From Gari tellinella (taxonomy: Eukaryota > Mollusca > Bivalvia > Cardiida > Psammobiidae): a stretch of DNA of 64,000 bases. The stretch spans positions 50,817,623 through 50,881,622 of the forward strand of contig OV277861.1 in the NCBI GenBank assembly GCA_922989275.2. The letters are read 5' to 3'. Position 1 is the stretch's first letter. Each line of letters begins with the position of its first letter. The notes below the pieces were generated by a model that made no database searches, was not told where the DNA came from, and saw nothing but the letters and a program-made list of their open reading frames with translations. The translations under genes and the position numbers were made by a program. Shown here piece by piece: positions 33,781 to 46,200 of the stretch.

Positions 33781-36066
33781 AAACAAAAGGACCTGAAGGC
33801 CCTGATATTGCTCACCTGTTGTACTGAAGCCTGATAGCTTTACCTTTCTGTTTCACCCGTTTTAATCTAAATCCATTCAAATTTGTTGTATAGCATGTAA
33901 ACAATCATGGAATACAACCTCATAATTCTAGTATAGTAGAGTACATCAAGGGCAGATAACTAAAGCCTAAAAAATACTGAAATGAAGACTTTTCTAGCAT
34001 TTCAAAGTATGTCAAGGGCAGATAATTATTGCCATAATGATTAGATTTCAATAATAATTGCACTCATTCGAAAACTTATAGCAATATACCTTGTGTGCAA
34101 ATATAATAACAAGAGGGCCTGAAGGCCCTGATATCGCTCACCATTTGTAATGAAGCCTGATAGCTTTACCTTTGAATTTCACCCTTTTTATTCTAAATCC
34201 ATTCAAGTTTTGTCGACCTACTCTAGCATAGTAGAGTACATCAAAGGTAGATAACTAGAGCCTAAACTACAGAAATGAAGCCTTTTTCTAGCATTTCAAA
34301 GTACATCAAGGGCAGGTAACTATTGCCACAATGATTACATTTCAACAATAATTGCACTCCTTCCAGAACATATAGCTACATCCTTTGTATACAAGTATAA
34401 TCAAAAATCCATTGAAAACTGTAGTTGTAAGAGTGTAAACGCTGTAAAATATGGCATTTTCAGCAATTCAAAGGTAGATAACTCTTGATCTATTTGTCCA
34501 ATTTCAACCATAATCACCCTTTTTCGAACTCTTATGGTCATATACAATCTGGGCAAGTTTGAGAGAGCTTGTATAAATATTGTGGCCTCAAGAGCGTAAA
34601 CACTGTTAAATATATCATTTTCAGCAATTCAAAGGTAGATAACTCTTGACCTATTGATCCGATTACAACCATAATTGATCTCATCTGAATTCTTATGGTA
34701 ATATACAATCTGAGTAAGTTTGAGAAAGATTGGATAAAATGTGTGGCCTCTAGAGTGTAAACATCGTTAAATATGGCATTTTCAGCAATTCAAAGGTAGA
34801 TAACTCTCAACCTATAAATCTGATTACAACCATAATCAAACTCATCTGAATCCTTATAGTCATATACAATCTGAGCAAGTTTGAGATAGATTGGATAAAA
34901 ATTGTGAACTCTATAATGTAAACACTATTAAATATGGCATTTTCAGCAATTCAAAGGTAGATAACTCTTGATCTATTTGTCTGATTTCAACCAGAATCAA
35001 TCTCATCCGAACTCTTATGGTCATATACAATCTGGGCAAGTTTTAGAAAGATTGGATAAATACTGTGCCCTGTGTAAACACCGTTAAATATGGCATTTTC
35101 AGCAATTCAAAGGTAGATAACTCTTGATCTATTTATCCGATTTCAACCAAAATCGAAATCTTTCGAACTCTTATGGTCATATACAATCTGGACAAGTTTG
35201 AGAAAGATTGGATAAATACTGTGGCCTCTAGAGTGTAAACACTGTTAAATATGCATTTTCAGCAGTTCAAAGGTAGATAACTCATGACCTATTTATCCGA
35301 TTTCAACCATAATCGAACTCATCCGAGATCTTATGGCAATATACCATCTGAGCAAGTTTAAGAAAGATTGGATAAAATTTGTGGCCTCTAGAGTGTAAAC
35401 ACTAAAATTGTTGACGCCGCACGACTGACGCCGGACAATCAAGGATTGCAAAAGCTCACCCTGAGCTAGCTCAGGTGAGCTAAAAATCCATTGAAAACTG
35501 TAGTTGCAAGAGTGTAAACACTGTTAGATAAGGCATTTTCAGCAATTCAAGGGCAGATAACTCTTGACCTATTTGTCCGAATTCAACCATAATTGCACAC
35601 ATCTGAAATCTGAGTCATATACAATCTGAGCAAGTTTGAAAAAGATTGGATAAATATTGTGGCCTCTATTTTAAATATGGCATTTTCAGCAATTCAAAGG
35701 TAAATAACTCTTGATCTATTGGTCTGATTTCAACCATAATTGAACTAATCTGAACTGTTATGGTAATATACACTCTAGGCAAGTTTGAGAAAGATTTGAA
35801 AAATATTGTGGCCTCTAGAGTGTAAAAACTGTTAAATATGGCATATTCAGCAATTCAAAGGTAGATAGCTCCTGACATATTGGTCTGATTTCAACCATAA
35901 TCAAACTCTTTCGAACTCTTATGATATTGTACACTCTGAGCAAGTTTGATAAAAAATTGGACAAATATTGTGGCCTCTAGAGTGTAAACACTAAAATTGT
36001 TGACCACGAACAACGGACTTTCAAGGATTGGAAAAGCTCACCCTGAGCTAGCTCAGTTGAGCTAAA
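33781..36066 (+). mobile_element. Helentron-like element cluster with ~160-base core repeats (HEL-A)
   Basis: A broken 5' end (33785, GGACCTGAAGGCCC) is followed by an intact one at 34108: AACAAGAGGGCCTGAAGGCC then CTGATATCGCTCACC. Some seven core units repeat GGCATTTTCAGCAATTCAAA at spacings near 160. The 3' end is AAGCTCACCCTGAGCTAGCT, then CAGGTGAGCTAAAAA at 35486. A second run of units and a second 3' end (36066) follow, so at least two insertions are fused. Ends with GCTCACC/GGTGAGC subterminal inverted repeats and a 3' hairpin fit Helentron-derived HINE/'pearl'-type elements. There is no Rep or helicase gene. Confidence 0.75.
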
Positions 36067-36205
36067 GACTAAAATCTTTATTTCTGCATTGAACCCTATT
36101 TTGTCATAACTCATTAGAAACGTCTCTTTGGGGCGATTCTAATAAGTAGTGACACTATAGAATTTGGTGCTTAAATTCGTTCAGTTTAGTCCCTGATATC
36201 TTGAA
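36064..36205. mobile_element. Family-G MITE fragment, inverted
   Basis: AAGACTAAAATCTTTATTTC and the hairpin ACTCATTAGAAACGTCTCTT match G in reverse. It abuts the end of HEL-A. Confidence 0.55.
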
Positions 36206-36754
36206 CGAAATCGGGCAACTGACAGTTTACACTGAACCATGCTCAAGTATGGTAAGCAACAAATAATGTCACTTAACTATTAGGTGTTTTAGGATATTGA
36301 AAGAAACAAACATATGCATGAATATGTAATTTTATTAATAAGTATTTAATAAAAACAACAACAACAAAAATTTATTTCAGAAAATGAAAATTAAAAAAAA
36401 TCTTGATAGCCAAGTTATTTTCGCTATGAAAATTTTCATACAATACCATGCCCAAAAATTTATGTTCATCCAAGTGCAGTGTTTACAAAGTCAAAATGCA
36501 GCGAACATGTGAAAAGCATGTGAGTTTAATTCAACCTTTGCATCCACTATTATCATTTTTTACAGTCTAGCTGTAATCGAAGATATTTCTAGATTTTGTG
36601 CACATTAGACATTGTCAGACAACAGACAGACAGCGGTCACAATAGCTCATCCTGAGGAGCTTAAATGACCAGAATTGATTGGAAATTACAAATATCCATA
36701 AAAAGTTTCAGAGGTGAGTAAGTTGAACACTGCAAAAAGCTACAGTGGAATGGG

Positions 36755-36979
36755 TTAACCCATTACCCCATAAATACGCCTTTAATTTATTCCTTCATGG
36801 AAGAATATAGTTCAAATTTATACAGTCACAAATTTTTATCTGAAGATATATTTGCTATATTCTAGCAGATTGAAAGTAAAGCAGAATGTGCCTTAAGGCA
36901 CATTCTGCTTTACTTTCAATCTGCTTTAAGTGGCCATCTATCTTCAAAACTAGAAACAGGCTATGGGGTAATGGGTCAA
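36755..36979. mobile_element. Family-A MITE
   Basis: Starts TTAACCCATTACCCCATAAA; core AGAATGTGCCTTAAGGCACATTCT; the right end GGTAATGGGTCAA carries one change from TTAA. Confidence 0.85.
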
Positions 36980-37136
36980 TATATCTGTTTTGGCTGAAAA
37001 GGAAGATATTTTCTGTATTGCACTTCCGAATACTTTACATTTATACATACTTCATCTGATAAATATTCATACATGTATATGAAACTCTGCCCACTATAAA
37101 TATCTGTAAAACTCTGCCCCTTATTAACATATCCAA

Positions 37137-37656
37137 TATACACTCAGCACAAAAAGAAACGCACACCGTGCTCAGGCGCAGATTAAGATACAAAATGTAC
37201 TTTTATTGAAGAAAATTAGAATACTTAGACTATATCTCAAGATTCATTTAATTCTGTAACAAGTTCAGAAATAAATACTCAAAAACCCTGTGCCGCCTTT
37301 TAACCATTTCACTCCTAATGACACCAAAGCGCGCATGAGCAAACAGTTTGGATCCTGATCAGGGTCCAAACTGTTTGTCACTCGTATCAATATGCTTTAA
37401 GTCGAATTACATTGAATCTTACTTTGAAACGATCTGGTAAACAACAGAATAGAAGCAGATGACAATGAAACGGTGAAAGGTTAAAATCTCACGATCAATT
37501 TGACAGCATAAAACACCGAACCGATTTGTGTAGGTTGTGATGCTACAAATGCAATAATAAATCTCCCTTTTTCAACATTGATAACCCTAGGCAGAACTAC
37601 TGACAAATAATATTTTGATGACAAAATTGTGCGTTTCTTTTTGCACCGAGTGTATA
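37137..37656. mobile_element. Tc1/mariner-type MITE with a nested family-D copy
   Basis: TATACACTCAGCACAAAAAG plus AAACGCAC is inverted as GTGCGTTTCTTTTTGCACCG then AGTGTATA, with TA at the edges. A family-D element (about 37297-37486, TTTAACCATTTCACTCC to GTGAAAGGTTAA) lies inside. Confidence 0.75.
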
Positions 37657-37669
37657 ACATTGGTCAAGT

Positions 37670-37862
37670 AAATCAAGTAAATCTTGAAAAATATTAAGAT
37701 TTCCAAATTTTCAAGCGCGATTTCACAAAGCAGGTTGAAAGTTAAGCAGAATGTGCCTTCATGCGCATTCTGTTTTACTTTCAGCCTGCTTTAAGCTACA
37801 ATCTGCTAGGATAAAAATTCCAAAGATTTTGGAGAAAAAAAATACAGAGAAATGGCAGCCCT
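37670..37862. mobile_element. Family-I MITE with family-A core, left end missing
   Basis: The right end AGAGAAATGGCAGCCCTG is kept and the core (AGAATGTGCCTTCATGCGCATTCT) is that of family A. The left terminus is lost, though TTCAAGCGCGATTT matches the 18513 copy. Confidence 0.65.
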
Positions 37863-37934
37863 GATTGGTTAATTAAACAATATTTCCACAGGAGAGAATG
37901 CCAATTCATATCAGACTGATCCTATAAGAAAACA

Positions 37935-38056
37935 GTGCTTAAAGCAGGCTGAAAGTAAAGCCAAATGCACCTTAAGGCACCTTTGGCTTTACTTACAACC
38001 TCCTTTAAGTGGTCACCTATCTTCAATACTAGAACCGGCTATGGAGTAAAGGGTTA
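37935..38056. mobile_element. Family-A half element with altered hairpin
   Basis: The core reads AAAGCCAAATGCACCTTAAG then GCACCTTTGGCTTT. Both arms carry GCCAAA/TTTGGC where other copies have GCAGAA/TTCTGC, a paired change. The right end is GGAGTAAAGGGTTA. Confidence 0.6.
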
Positions 38057-38980
38057 TGATGCATGTATCGAAAAAAATAAAAGTAATATAATGCTGGCTT
38101 CATGACATTTCTAAAATAGGGAGATTTCAGTAACACAGAATATTCAATAATTTATTTTGGCTATGTAATATTAATAAACAAATTGTCAGAGAGACAATAA
38201 AGCTTGCCGGTGGCATATTTCAAAACTCAAAAGCAGAGTCTGAGATCAAGGCCACAAGGGTCAAAGACTCAAACCCTTTGCGTGCATGGAAAGGACTTGT
38301 CTATAATCACTTGCATGTCAAAATATGAAGCAGAAACGCAGATTTCGAAACCCTAACGCGGGTACTTAGTTCAATGTCACTGTGGTCAAATATTTTGCGT
38401 GCATGGAAATGTTTTGTCCATATACATAAGCATACCAAATATAAATGCAAAATACCTAAAAGGACAGAAGCGTTACAAGCATCTTCTCAAAGTAAAATAC
38501 ACATTTCGAAATTCAAAGGAAATGGCCATGGTTAAGGTCTCATTTTCTATTCATTACTTCTCTCCATCAATATTGAGAAGGGACACTTTTTAGGTGTACC
38601 ATTGGGACTGTACCCTGCTGGGCACTTTATCCCGACACCCACGAACATGCGTGTTGAAAGTATAAATACTTTCTTGAAACTGTTAACGCAAAAACGAGAA
38701 CGGCAACCGCAATGCAAACAACCCGGCGACAACATATAGGCTCTCCTGGACAATCGTCCGGCGAGTTTAAAATAGGTACATGTACATCACATTGAGCAAA
38801 TGGAATGTAGAGCATTTCAGCCAACTAATTTTTCAAAGAATGTAAAGGCTAAAATCAAATCATATCCAAACCAAAATATAGTGTAAAATATACATTTTTA
38901 AGTAACTTTAAATTTTTAATTCACCTTATACCCAGAGTTAAATAAGTGAGCAAACTGTGTTGGCTTAACATGCCACCTGC

Positions 38981-39209
38981 TTAACCCATTTGCGCCCAGT
39001 GGATTCTTCCATGTTTTATATTGGATTAGTCCATTTTTTAAACAAAGGGATGCCTGGTCAAAATTTTCATTTTCATTTTGTTTTATACTGAAATTCCTAT
39101 CAGCAAACAGTGTAGACACTGATCAGACGCCGCATCATGCGGCGTCTGATCAGAATCTACACTGTTTGCCTATGTCCCATATATGGGATCTTAGGCACAA
39201 ATGGGTTAA
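38981..39209. mobile_element. Family-B MITE, intact
   Basis: Ends TTAACCCATTTGCGCCCAGT and GGCACAAATGGGTTAA. The core is GCAAACAGTGTAGACACTGA with CGCCGCATCATGCGGCG. Confidence 0.9.
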
Positions 39210-39460
39210 TCAAAATACTATCAACATCTGCACATTTTAGAAACTTAACACAGAAGCTGAGATCAGGGCAATGTCACAGGGGTCAAACGTTTGAAATGGA
39301 CAGAAAAGTCTTGCCCCAAGGTTATGAAATCTGTAGGTTAAAGGGCAAATAATGTAGTGAGTACTTTCTTGACACTGCTAATAAGAATAGCAGTGTTGAC
39401 ATCAATGACTGGGTGACAACAAAAGCTCTCTTGGACTTTGATTCAGCGAGCTAAAACTGG

Positions 39461-39700
39461 TTAACCCATTACCCCATTACCACCTTTAATTTATTCCGCA
39501 ACTCTAGAAAATAATTCCAATTTATACGGTCATGAATATGTATGATAAGAAAAAATGTCTGAGTTCTAGCCCAAAATAGTTTAAAGCAGGCTGAGAGTAA
39601 AGCAGAATGCACCATAAGGTGCATTCCTCTTTATTTTCAACCTGCATTAAGTAGTCACTTTATTCAAAACTGGAAACAGGCTATAAGGTAATGGGTTTAT
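39461..39700. mobile_element. Family-A MITE, worn right end
   Basis: Starts TTAACCCATTACCCCATTAC; core AGAATGCACCATAAGGTGCATTC; the right end GGTAATGGGTTTA. Confidence 0.75.
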
Positions 39701-40070
39701 TTCATAGGCATGGACAGGACACCTCACACATCTATAGACAACCTTACTGGAGTGGTAATTACTGCAAACAGTACATTATACACCCCTCATTATCTTTATC
39801 CACATCAAGGCTAATTGATACCGAGTGTATTTAACCCATCATCACTTTTTGTGATTTTTAGTAATATTCTAATTTTGGCCTTTACATAACTACTTTCGAA
39901 AAACAGCTTGCCAAAACGCCTTATGCAGAAAGGTCTTAGCCACAAGTCCATTGGTAGAAACACTCGTACTGTAAAAATCCTAAAAGTTGGGACACTATCT
40001 GTAATTATTCTAAAATTTGAATTCATGCTTGTACCACAGTGATTTGTCTAAAAGGAGAAAACTAAATGGA

Positions 40071-41555
40071 AAACAAGAGGCCCATGCGGGCCTAAATATC
40101 GCTCACCTGGAATACCAACACAAGGGTCACGTGACCCCTGGGGTGGGATCACTTTTCACCCCAGAGACATAATTCCAAAAATCTTGCTGATGAACTTGAA
40201 AAAATATTTTGTACATGGATGGTTTCAAAAAATCTATTTTTAGCTAATACGACCCAGATATGCAACATACCCGAACCATTTCAGCAATATTGGTAAAGAA
40301 CATCAATAAGTGTCACTATGCTAAATATCAAAGTTCTTGCCATAGTAGTTTCAGAGAAGAATATTTCACTACATAACTATGTAAAACTGCGACCCCTAGG
40401 GCCTTTGCTGTTTTAACCCCAGGGGCATAATTTGAACAATCTTGATAGAGGACCTAAAGATGATGCTTTGTGCCAAAAATGTAAGCTCAGGGTACTGTGG
40501 TTTCAGACAAGAAGATTTTTTAAGATTTCATTGAAAAAACCTATTTTTAGCTCCTGTGACCTAGATATGCAATTGACCAGAACCATATTTACAATATTGG
40601 TTAAGGGCTTCTAGAAGAGTCATCATGCCAAATATCAAAGCTCTGACCATATTAGTTATAGAGATAAAGATGTTTGAAGATTTCACTACATAACTCTATG
40701 TAAAATTACGACTCCCAGGGCGGGGTCATTTTTTACCCCAGGGACATAATTTGAACAGTCTTGATAGAGGACCTGTAGATGATGCTTTGTGTCAAAAATG
40801 TAAGCTCAAGGTACTGTGGTTTCAGAGAAGAAGATTTTTTAAGTTTTTACTGAAAAAATCTATTTTTAGCTCCTGTGACCTAGATATGCAACGGACCAGA
40901 ACCATATTTACAATATTGGTTAAGGGCTTCTAGAAGAGTCATCATGCCAAATATCAAAGCTCTGGCCATATTAGTTTAAGAGAAAAAGATGTTTGAAGAT
41001 TTCACTATATAAATCTATGTAAATTTATTACCCCCGGGGCGGGGTCATTTTTGACCCCAGGGACATAATTTGAACAATCTTGATAGAGGACCTGAAGACG
41101 ATGCTTTGTGTCAAATATTTAAGCTCAGGGTACTGTGGTTTCAGAGAAGAAGATTTTTTAAGTTTTCATTGAAAAAATCTATTTTTAGCTCCTGTGACCT
41201 AGATATGCAACGGACCGGAAATGTTTGAACAACTTTGAAAGAGGATCATATAAGGATCATTCAGGCCAAGTTTGGTAAAAATCTATCTAGTAGTTTCGGA
41301 GGAGATGTCGTTTAAAGAAATTGTTGATGACGAACGGACGGACGGAGGTTCTCACAGTTGGACATTTGTTGGGTATATTTTTTGTTTAAAAGTACCCAAC
41401 AGTACACTAAAATACCCAACAATAACAATAGGGCAATCACGGAATGAATGGAATCTATTGTTCTCCCTACCCAACAAAGGACCTTTCGTGCGCTCGACGG
41501 ACAGAGGACGATCAAAATAGCTCACCTTGGCACTACGTGCCAGGTGAGCTAAAAA
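40071..41555 (+). mobile_element. Helentron-like element with ~318-base core repeats (HEL-B)
   Basis: The 5' end is AACAAGAGGCCCATGCGGGC then CTAAATATCGCTCACC. Core units repeat TTTGAACAATCTTGATAGAG at 40427, 40746 and 41064. The 3' end is GCTCACCTTGGCACTACGTG then CCAGGTGAGCTAAAAA. The 3' hairpin (TTGGCAC-TA-CGTGCCA) differs wholly from that of HEL-A, but the outer GGTGAGCTAAAAA is the same. The last 300 bases before the end are not core repeat. Confidence 0.78.
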
Positions 41556-41757
41556 TGGAAGGATCAGTCTGATCAGGGTCTACACTGTTTGCTAAGGTCT
41601 GTCTGTCCCAATACATCAGGTCATTAGATCTACAGTAATACCGTATAGATTGTAAATTCAAAGAGATTTATTTCAATAAATGATGTAAATGTAACAAATA
41701 TTGATGTTGTAATAAAAAATTTCTGAAATGCAAGCATTTCCAGTGCAAAGAAAAAGT

Positions 41758-42185
41758 ACATTAAAACCTCTATATAACGACCACTAAAACGAAGGCCAAT
41801 TGATTGCATACTAGCTTAAAGCAAGGTGATAGTAAAACAGAAGAGTTTTCACCTTGCTTTAACCCTTTACCTGACAGCCTATTTATAGTATTGAAGATAA
41901 GTGACTACTTAAAGCAGACTGAAAGTAAAGTAGAATGCGCCTTAAGGTGCATTCTGCTTTACTTTCAGCCTGCTCTAAGCTTCCATGTGTTAGACTATAG
42001 AAACTATTCCTCATAATATATATTCATGACTGATTAAATTGGAACTATTTTCTTCAGCAGAGGAATAAATTAAATGGCTAAAAGTCGCTTCTATGGGGTA
42101 AAGGGTTAAGCTGCTTAGCAGTCAACTGTTGTAAATACCTAATAATTAACATAATTTTGCGGCCGTAATAGAGAGGTTTTACAGT
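41758..42185. mobile_element. Family-E MITE split by a family-A MITE
   Basis: The E pieces are TTAAAACCTCTATATAACGA... on the left and AATAGAGAGGTTTTACAG on the right. Family A (41869-42110) sits at a TTAA inside the 3' arm of E's hairpin, after CACCTTGCT. Confidence 0.8.
41869..42110. mobile_element. Family-A MITE nested in family E
   Basis: TTAACCCTTTACCTGACAGC ... GGGGTAAAGGGTTAA, core AGAATGCGCCTTAAGGTGCATTCT. Confidence 0.85.
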
Positions 42186-42223
42186 TATAACTGCAATTGG
42201 AGTGTAGAACAAAAGTACCAATA

Positions 42224-42452
42224 TTAACCCATTTGTGCCCAGTAGATTCTCCCATGCTTAAATATTGGATTAGTCCATTTTTCACCTAAGGGGTGCCTGG
42301 TCTAAATTTTCATTTTCATTTTGTTTTATATTGAAATCCCTATCAGCAAACAGTGTAGACTCTGATCAGACGCCGCATTATGCTGCGTCTGATCAGAGTC
42401 TACACTGTTTGCCTATGTCCCATATATGGGATCGTGGGCACAAATGGGTTAA
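42224..42452. mobile_element. Family-B MITE, intact
   Basis: TTAACCCATTTGTGCCCAGT ... GGGCACAAATGGGTTAA; core CGCCGCATTATGCTGCG. Confidence 0.9.
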
Positions 42453-42607
42453 CCCTCTCCTCAGCATAAACACCAATAGAATACCATCCCCCATCTCCTT
42501 TCAATAAGCATCACAAAGGAATATTCATTGATGCAGCTTAAAGCAAGATGAAACTAAAGCAGAAAGCTCTTAAAGCTTTATGCTTTACTTTCATCTTGCT
42601 TTAAATG

Positions 42608-42847
42608 GTACCCTGCCATTACCCTCTAGCCTGTTTCTAGTTTTGAGGACAAGTGGCCACTAAAAACTGGTTGAAAATAAAGCAGAATGTATTCTACTTC
42701 ACTTTAAGCCTGCTTTAAGCTACATTCTGCTATAATAAAGAAACTATTTCTTTCCGTGCATATTCATGACTATAAAGTGAAACTATTTCTTTAACAGAGG
42801 AGGCAATTAAAGGTGTTAAAAGGCGCGTTCATTGTATAAAAGGTTAA
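42608..42847. mobile_element. Family-A MITE, shortened hairpin
   Basis: ATTACCCTCTAGCCTGTTTC ... TTGTATAAAAGGTTAA, with the hairpin tip deleted (AGAATGTATTCTACTT). Confidence 0.6.
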
Positions 42848-42946
42848 ACACTGCTTTTGGAAGTAGGTGGTTCATACTTTTGGTTATGGAGAAAAGGATT
42901 AAAGACTGCCCATACACCCCCTTATAAATAGTTGTATAATAAACTA

Positions 42947-43135
42947 CAGGGCTCCAGATAAGAGGGTCTTATCTGAACAAATTCAACATTTTTACTTATT
43001 TCAGCACCAAATCCTATAGTGTTACTATTCATTAGAATAGTCTCTTTGAGACGATTCTAACGAGTAGTGACACCATAAGGTTTAATGGAGAAATGAAGAT
43101 TTTAGTTTTTTAAATACTCCCCTTATCTGGAGCCT
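42947..43135. mobile_element. Family-G MITE just 3' of ZFAND2B
   Basis: CAGGGCTCCAGATAAGAG ... CCTTATCTGGAGCCTTG. It starts 55 bases beyond the ZFAND2B stop codon and supplies a minus-strand ATTAAA (43081-43086). Confidence 0.8.
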
Positions 43136-43189
43136 TGATAAAGGTATTATATAAACAACAAATGTACAATAACTAAGAGACTCGAGTCA

Positions 43190-43243
43190 TCAGGATATCT
43201 CGCAGCCCTTTTTGCTTTCAGCCTGGCTTTGTTGTTGGTTTCT
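43190..43243 (-). CDS. ZFAND2B: ZFAND2B exon 10 (CaaX box and stop)
   Basis: Acceptor TTGTCTTTGTAG. The phase-0 exon reads RNQQQSQAESKKGCEIS then TGA. It is 54 bases long and about 5.2 kb from exon 9. The final CEIS fits a CaaX prenylation signal, with Ser favouring farnesylation, and the family is known to be prenylated. A minus-strand ATTAAA (43081-43086) lies about 105 bases downstream inside a family-G MITE and could be the poly(A) signal. Confidence 0.85.
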   Translation of the reverse strand, partial: RNQQQSQAESKKGCEIS

Positions 43244-46200
43244 CTACAAAGACAAAACAAAAAGACACTGCTAGACATTTTGGTAAAATTTTATTTCAAA
43301 TTAAACATAAAAAATATTGCATGCAAATAAAACAACCAATGGCTCATAAATAAAAGTGCTAAGATGTGACTAAGGTATTGTAATTTGTAAAGATGTAAAG
43401 TAAAACAAATGACATTTAACCCCTTCAGTGCCGTGACATCAACTGTTTTTAACAATTTTTCTTTGCTTTTAAAATTAAATTTGAGGTATTTTTGATTTGA
43501 CAAATATTGAAATAAGGTTTAAAGTTTGGACTCTGATCAGACACAGTATTGGGCAGTCTGATCAGGATCCCTACTGTTTTCAAATAAACATTGTACTTGA
43601 GGTAAGACAGTGAAGGGTGTTATGTGTTTAAAAGTTTGACACCAAAACCACCAAAACCGCATTCCACAGAAAAACACAATATCCTAGTCTTGCTTTTGCT
43701 TATTTCTTTAACCCATAACTCCATAGATACACATTTTCATGTATTCAATTTATTTCTCCACTGAAGAAAATGGTTCCAATTTATACCAATAGGCCTAATA
43801 AAAATTATTTTCTTTATTCTAGCAGATGGTAGCTTAAAGCAGGCTGAAGGTAGAGCAGAATGCACTTTCAGGTGCATTCTGCTTTACTTTCAATCTGTTT
43901 AAAGTGGTCACCTATCTTCAAAACAAGAAACAGTCTATGGAGTAAAGGGTTAAGTCGTGACCCACCAACACAAGGAAATCAGATGAAAATTACAAGCAAT
44001 GTTTGATGATTTTCCAACTCTTTCATCACAACCCTGTGCACCCATTTTAATCTCATAGCTCTATTCCTCTAGGCAGTTATTCATGTTCTCCCTTCTCCCA
44101 AAAACCAAATTTCAGAAATCTTTCATCCACTTCTCCTCTCGATGCTTTTCTTTTTCTCTTCGAATCATCCCAACACAATAACCTGTCCCTGTTCGAAACA
44201 AACATATGGTACTGTATAGAAATTAACAGGGCTCCAGATAAGAGGTAGTTATTTCAACAAATCAAACATTTTCTCACTCATTTCAGCACCAAAACCTATG
44301 GTGTTACTACTCATTAGAATCGTCTCTTCGAGACGATTCTAATGAGTAGTGACACCATAGGGTTTAATTCAGAAATAAAGATTTTAGTTTTTGAAAAACT
44401 ACCCTTATCAGCTGGTGCTCTGAATTAACTCTTGTCTAGATACTTATATTCTGTAAGTTTAACCGTTTGCTCCTTAGATATGCATTTTTACACATTTAAT
44501 TCATTACTCCGCTGAAGAATATATTCCACTTTATACAGTAATAAATATTTAGTATTAAGAATTTTTTCCAGTAGATGATAGCTTAAAACAGGTTGAAAAT
44601 AAAGCAGGGTGGGCCTTATGGTGCATTCTGCTTTACTTTCAACCTGCTTTCAGTAATCACCTGTCTTGAAAAGTCTAAACTGGTTTGGAGTAACAGGTTA
44701 AAATTCATGTTATTGCATAATTGCAAATAGTCTTTGCTTTTATATACATTAAAATATCATAGATTAATGCAGGCAAAACATAATGCACATAGCATTTGGA
44801 GCTTTCTGCTTTACTTTTATTTTTCTTAACACAATCACCTGTCTTAAACAAAAACACTTCATATTTCAGACACAATGTTTATGAAAATCATTAACCCATT
44901 TGCGCCCAGTGGATTCTTCCATGTTTTATATTGGATTAGTCCATTTTTTATCAAAGGGATGCCTTGGATTAGTTCATTTTTTATCAAAGGGATGCCTGGT
45001 CAAAATTTTCATTTTCATTCTGTTTTATATTGAAATTCCTATCAGCAAACAGTGTAGACTCTGATCAGACGCCGCATAATGTGGGGTCTGATCAGAGTCT
45101 ACACTGTTTTCCTATGTCCAATATAGCGGATCGTGGGCACAAATGGGTTTAACTAATATAAATAAAAGTACAAGTGAGAAGATGCTATTCTTTCCAGTTG
45201 AAACAAACCCAAAGGCAATGCAATAAAATGTAAAAAATGGCAATTTTTCTGAAATTTCTGACAAGCTATTTCTATCTGAGTGATGCCTAGTCTGGGCAGG
45301 CTCCAAATAGTTTGAAAATGAAGTATTTGTTTAACCTATTACCTCATAGTCTTTTCCTAGTTTCAACCCTTTCCCTTATAGAAGCGACTTTTACAACAGG
45401 CATTCTATTCATCCGCTGAAGAAAATAGTTCCAATATATGTGACATATTTAATGCTTTCCTTATTCTAGCAGGTAATAGCTTAAAGTAGGCTGAAATTAA
45501 AGCAGAATGCGCCATATGGCGCATTCTGGTTTACTTTCAACCTGCTTTAAGTAGTAACCTATTTTCAAAACTAGAAACAGGCTATCGGGAAATGGGTTAA
45601 AGATAGATATTCTAGCAGTTGGCAGCTTAAAGCAGGCTGAAAGTAAAGTAGAATGCACCTTAAGGCAAATTCTGCTTTATTTTCAGCCTGCTATTAGCCA
45701 CCATCTGACAGTATACCGAATATATTTTTAAGGTGCATATTCATGACTGAATAAATTGGAATCATTTTCTTCTGTGGAGGAATAAATTGGAGGCATAAAA
45801 CGGTCTATCTCTGAGGTTATTGGTTAAGCGCAAATGTGTTTATTGGAAAATGATAACATCTTCACGACTTTAAAAGGACATGCAGCAAGCTCAAACAACG
45901 TTTGCAAATTCTTTGCAAAATTGATTTCATGCATGTTTTTTTTGGGAGGGGGGTGGGGGAGGGGGGGAGGGATTTTAAAACCTTATCCTGCTGTAATATC
46001 ATTTGCTTTGAAATTGATGTCTGCAAAATATATTCGTTAAGATTTATACATTTTTTTCGGTTAAAAAAACCTAAAAGACTATTATCAAACAGTTTTGATC
46101 CAGATCAGATGGTGTCTTGTGCCATGCCTGATATGAATCCAAAATGTTTTTAAAAAAATTCAAATGTTTTCTCACTGTGTTGTCCGTCTCCCTATTCAAC

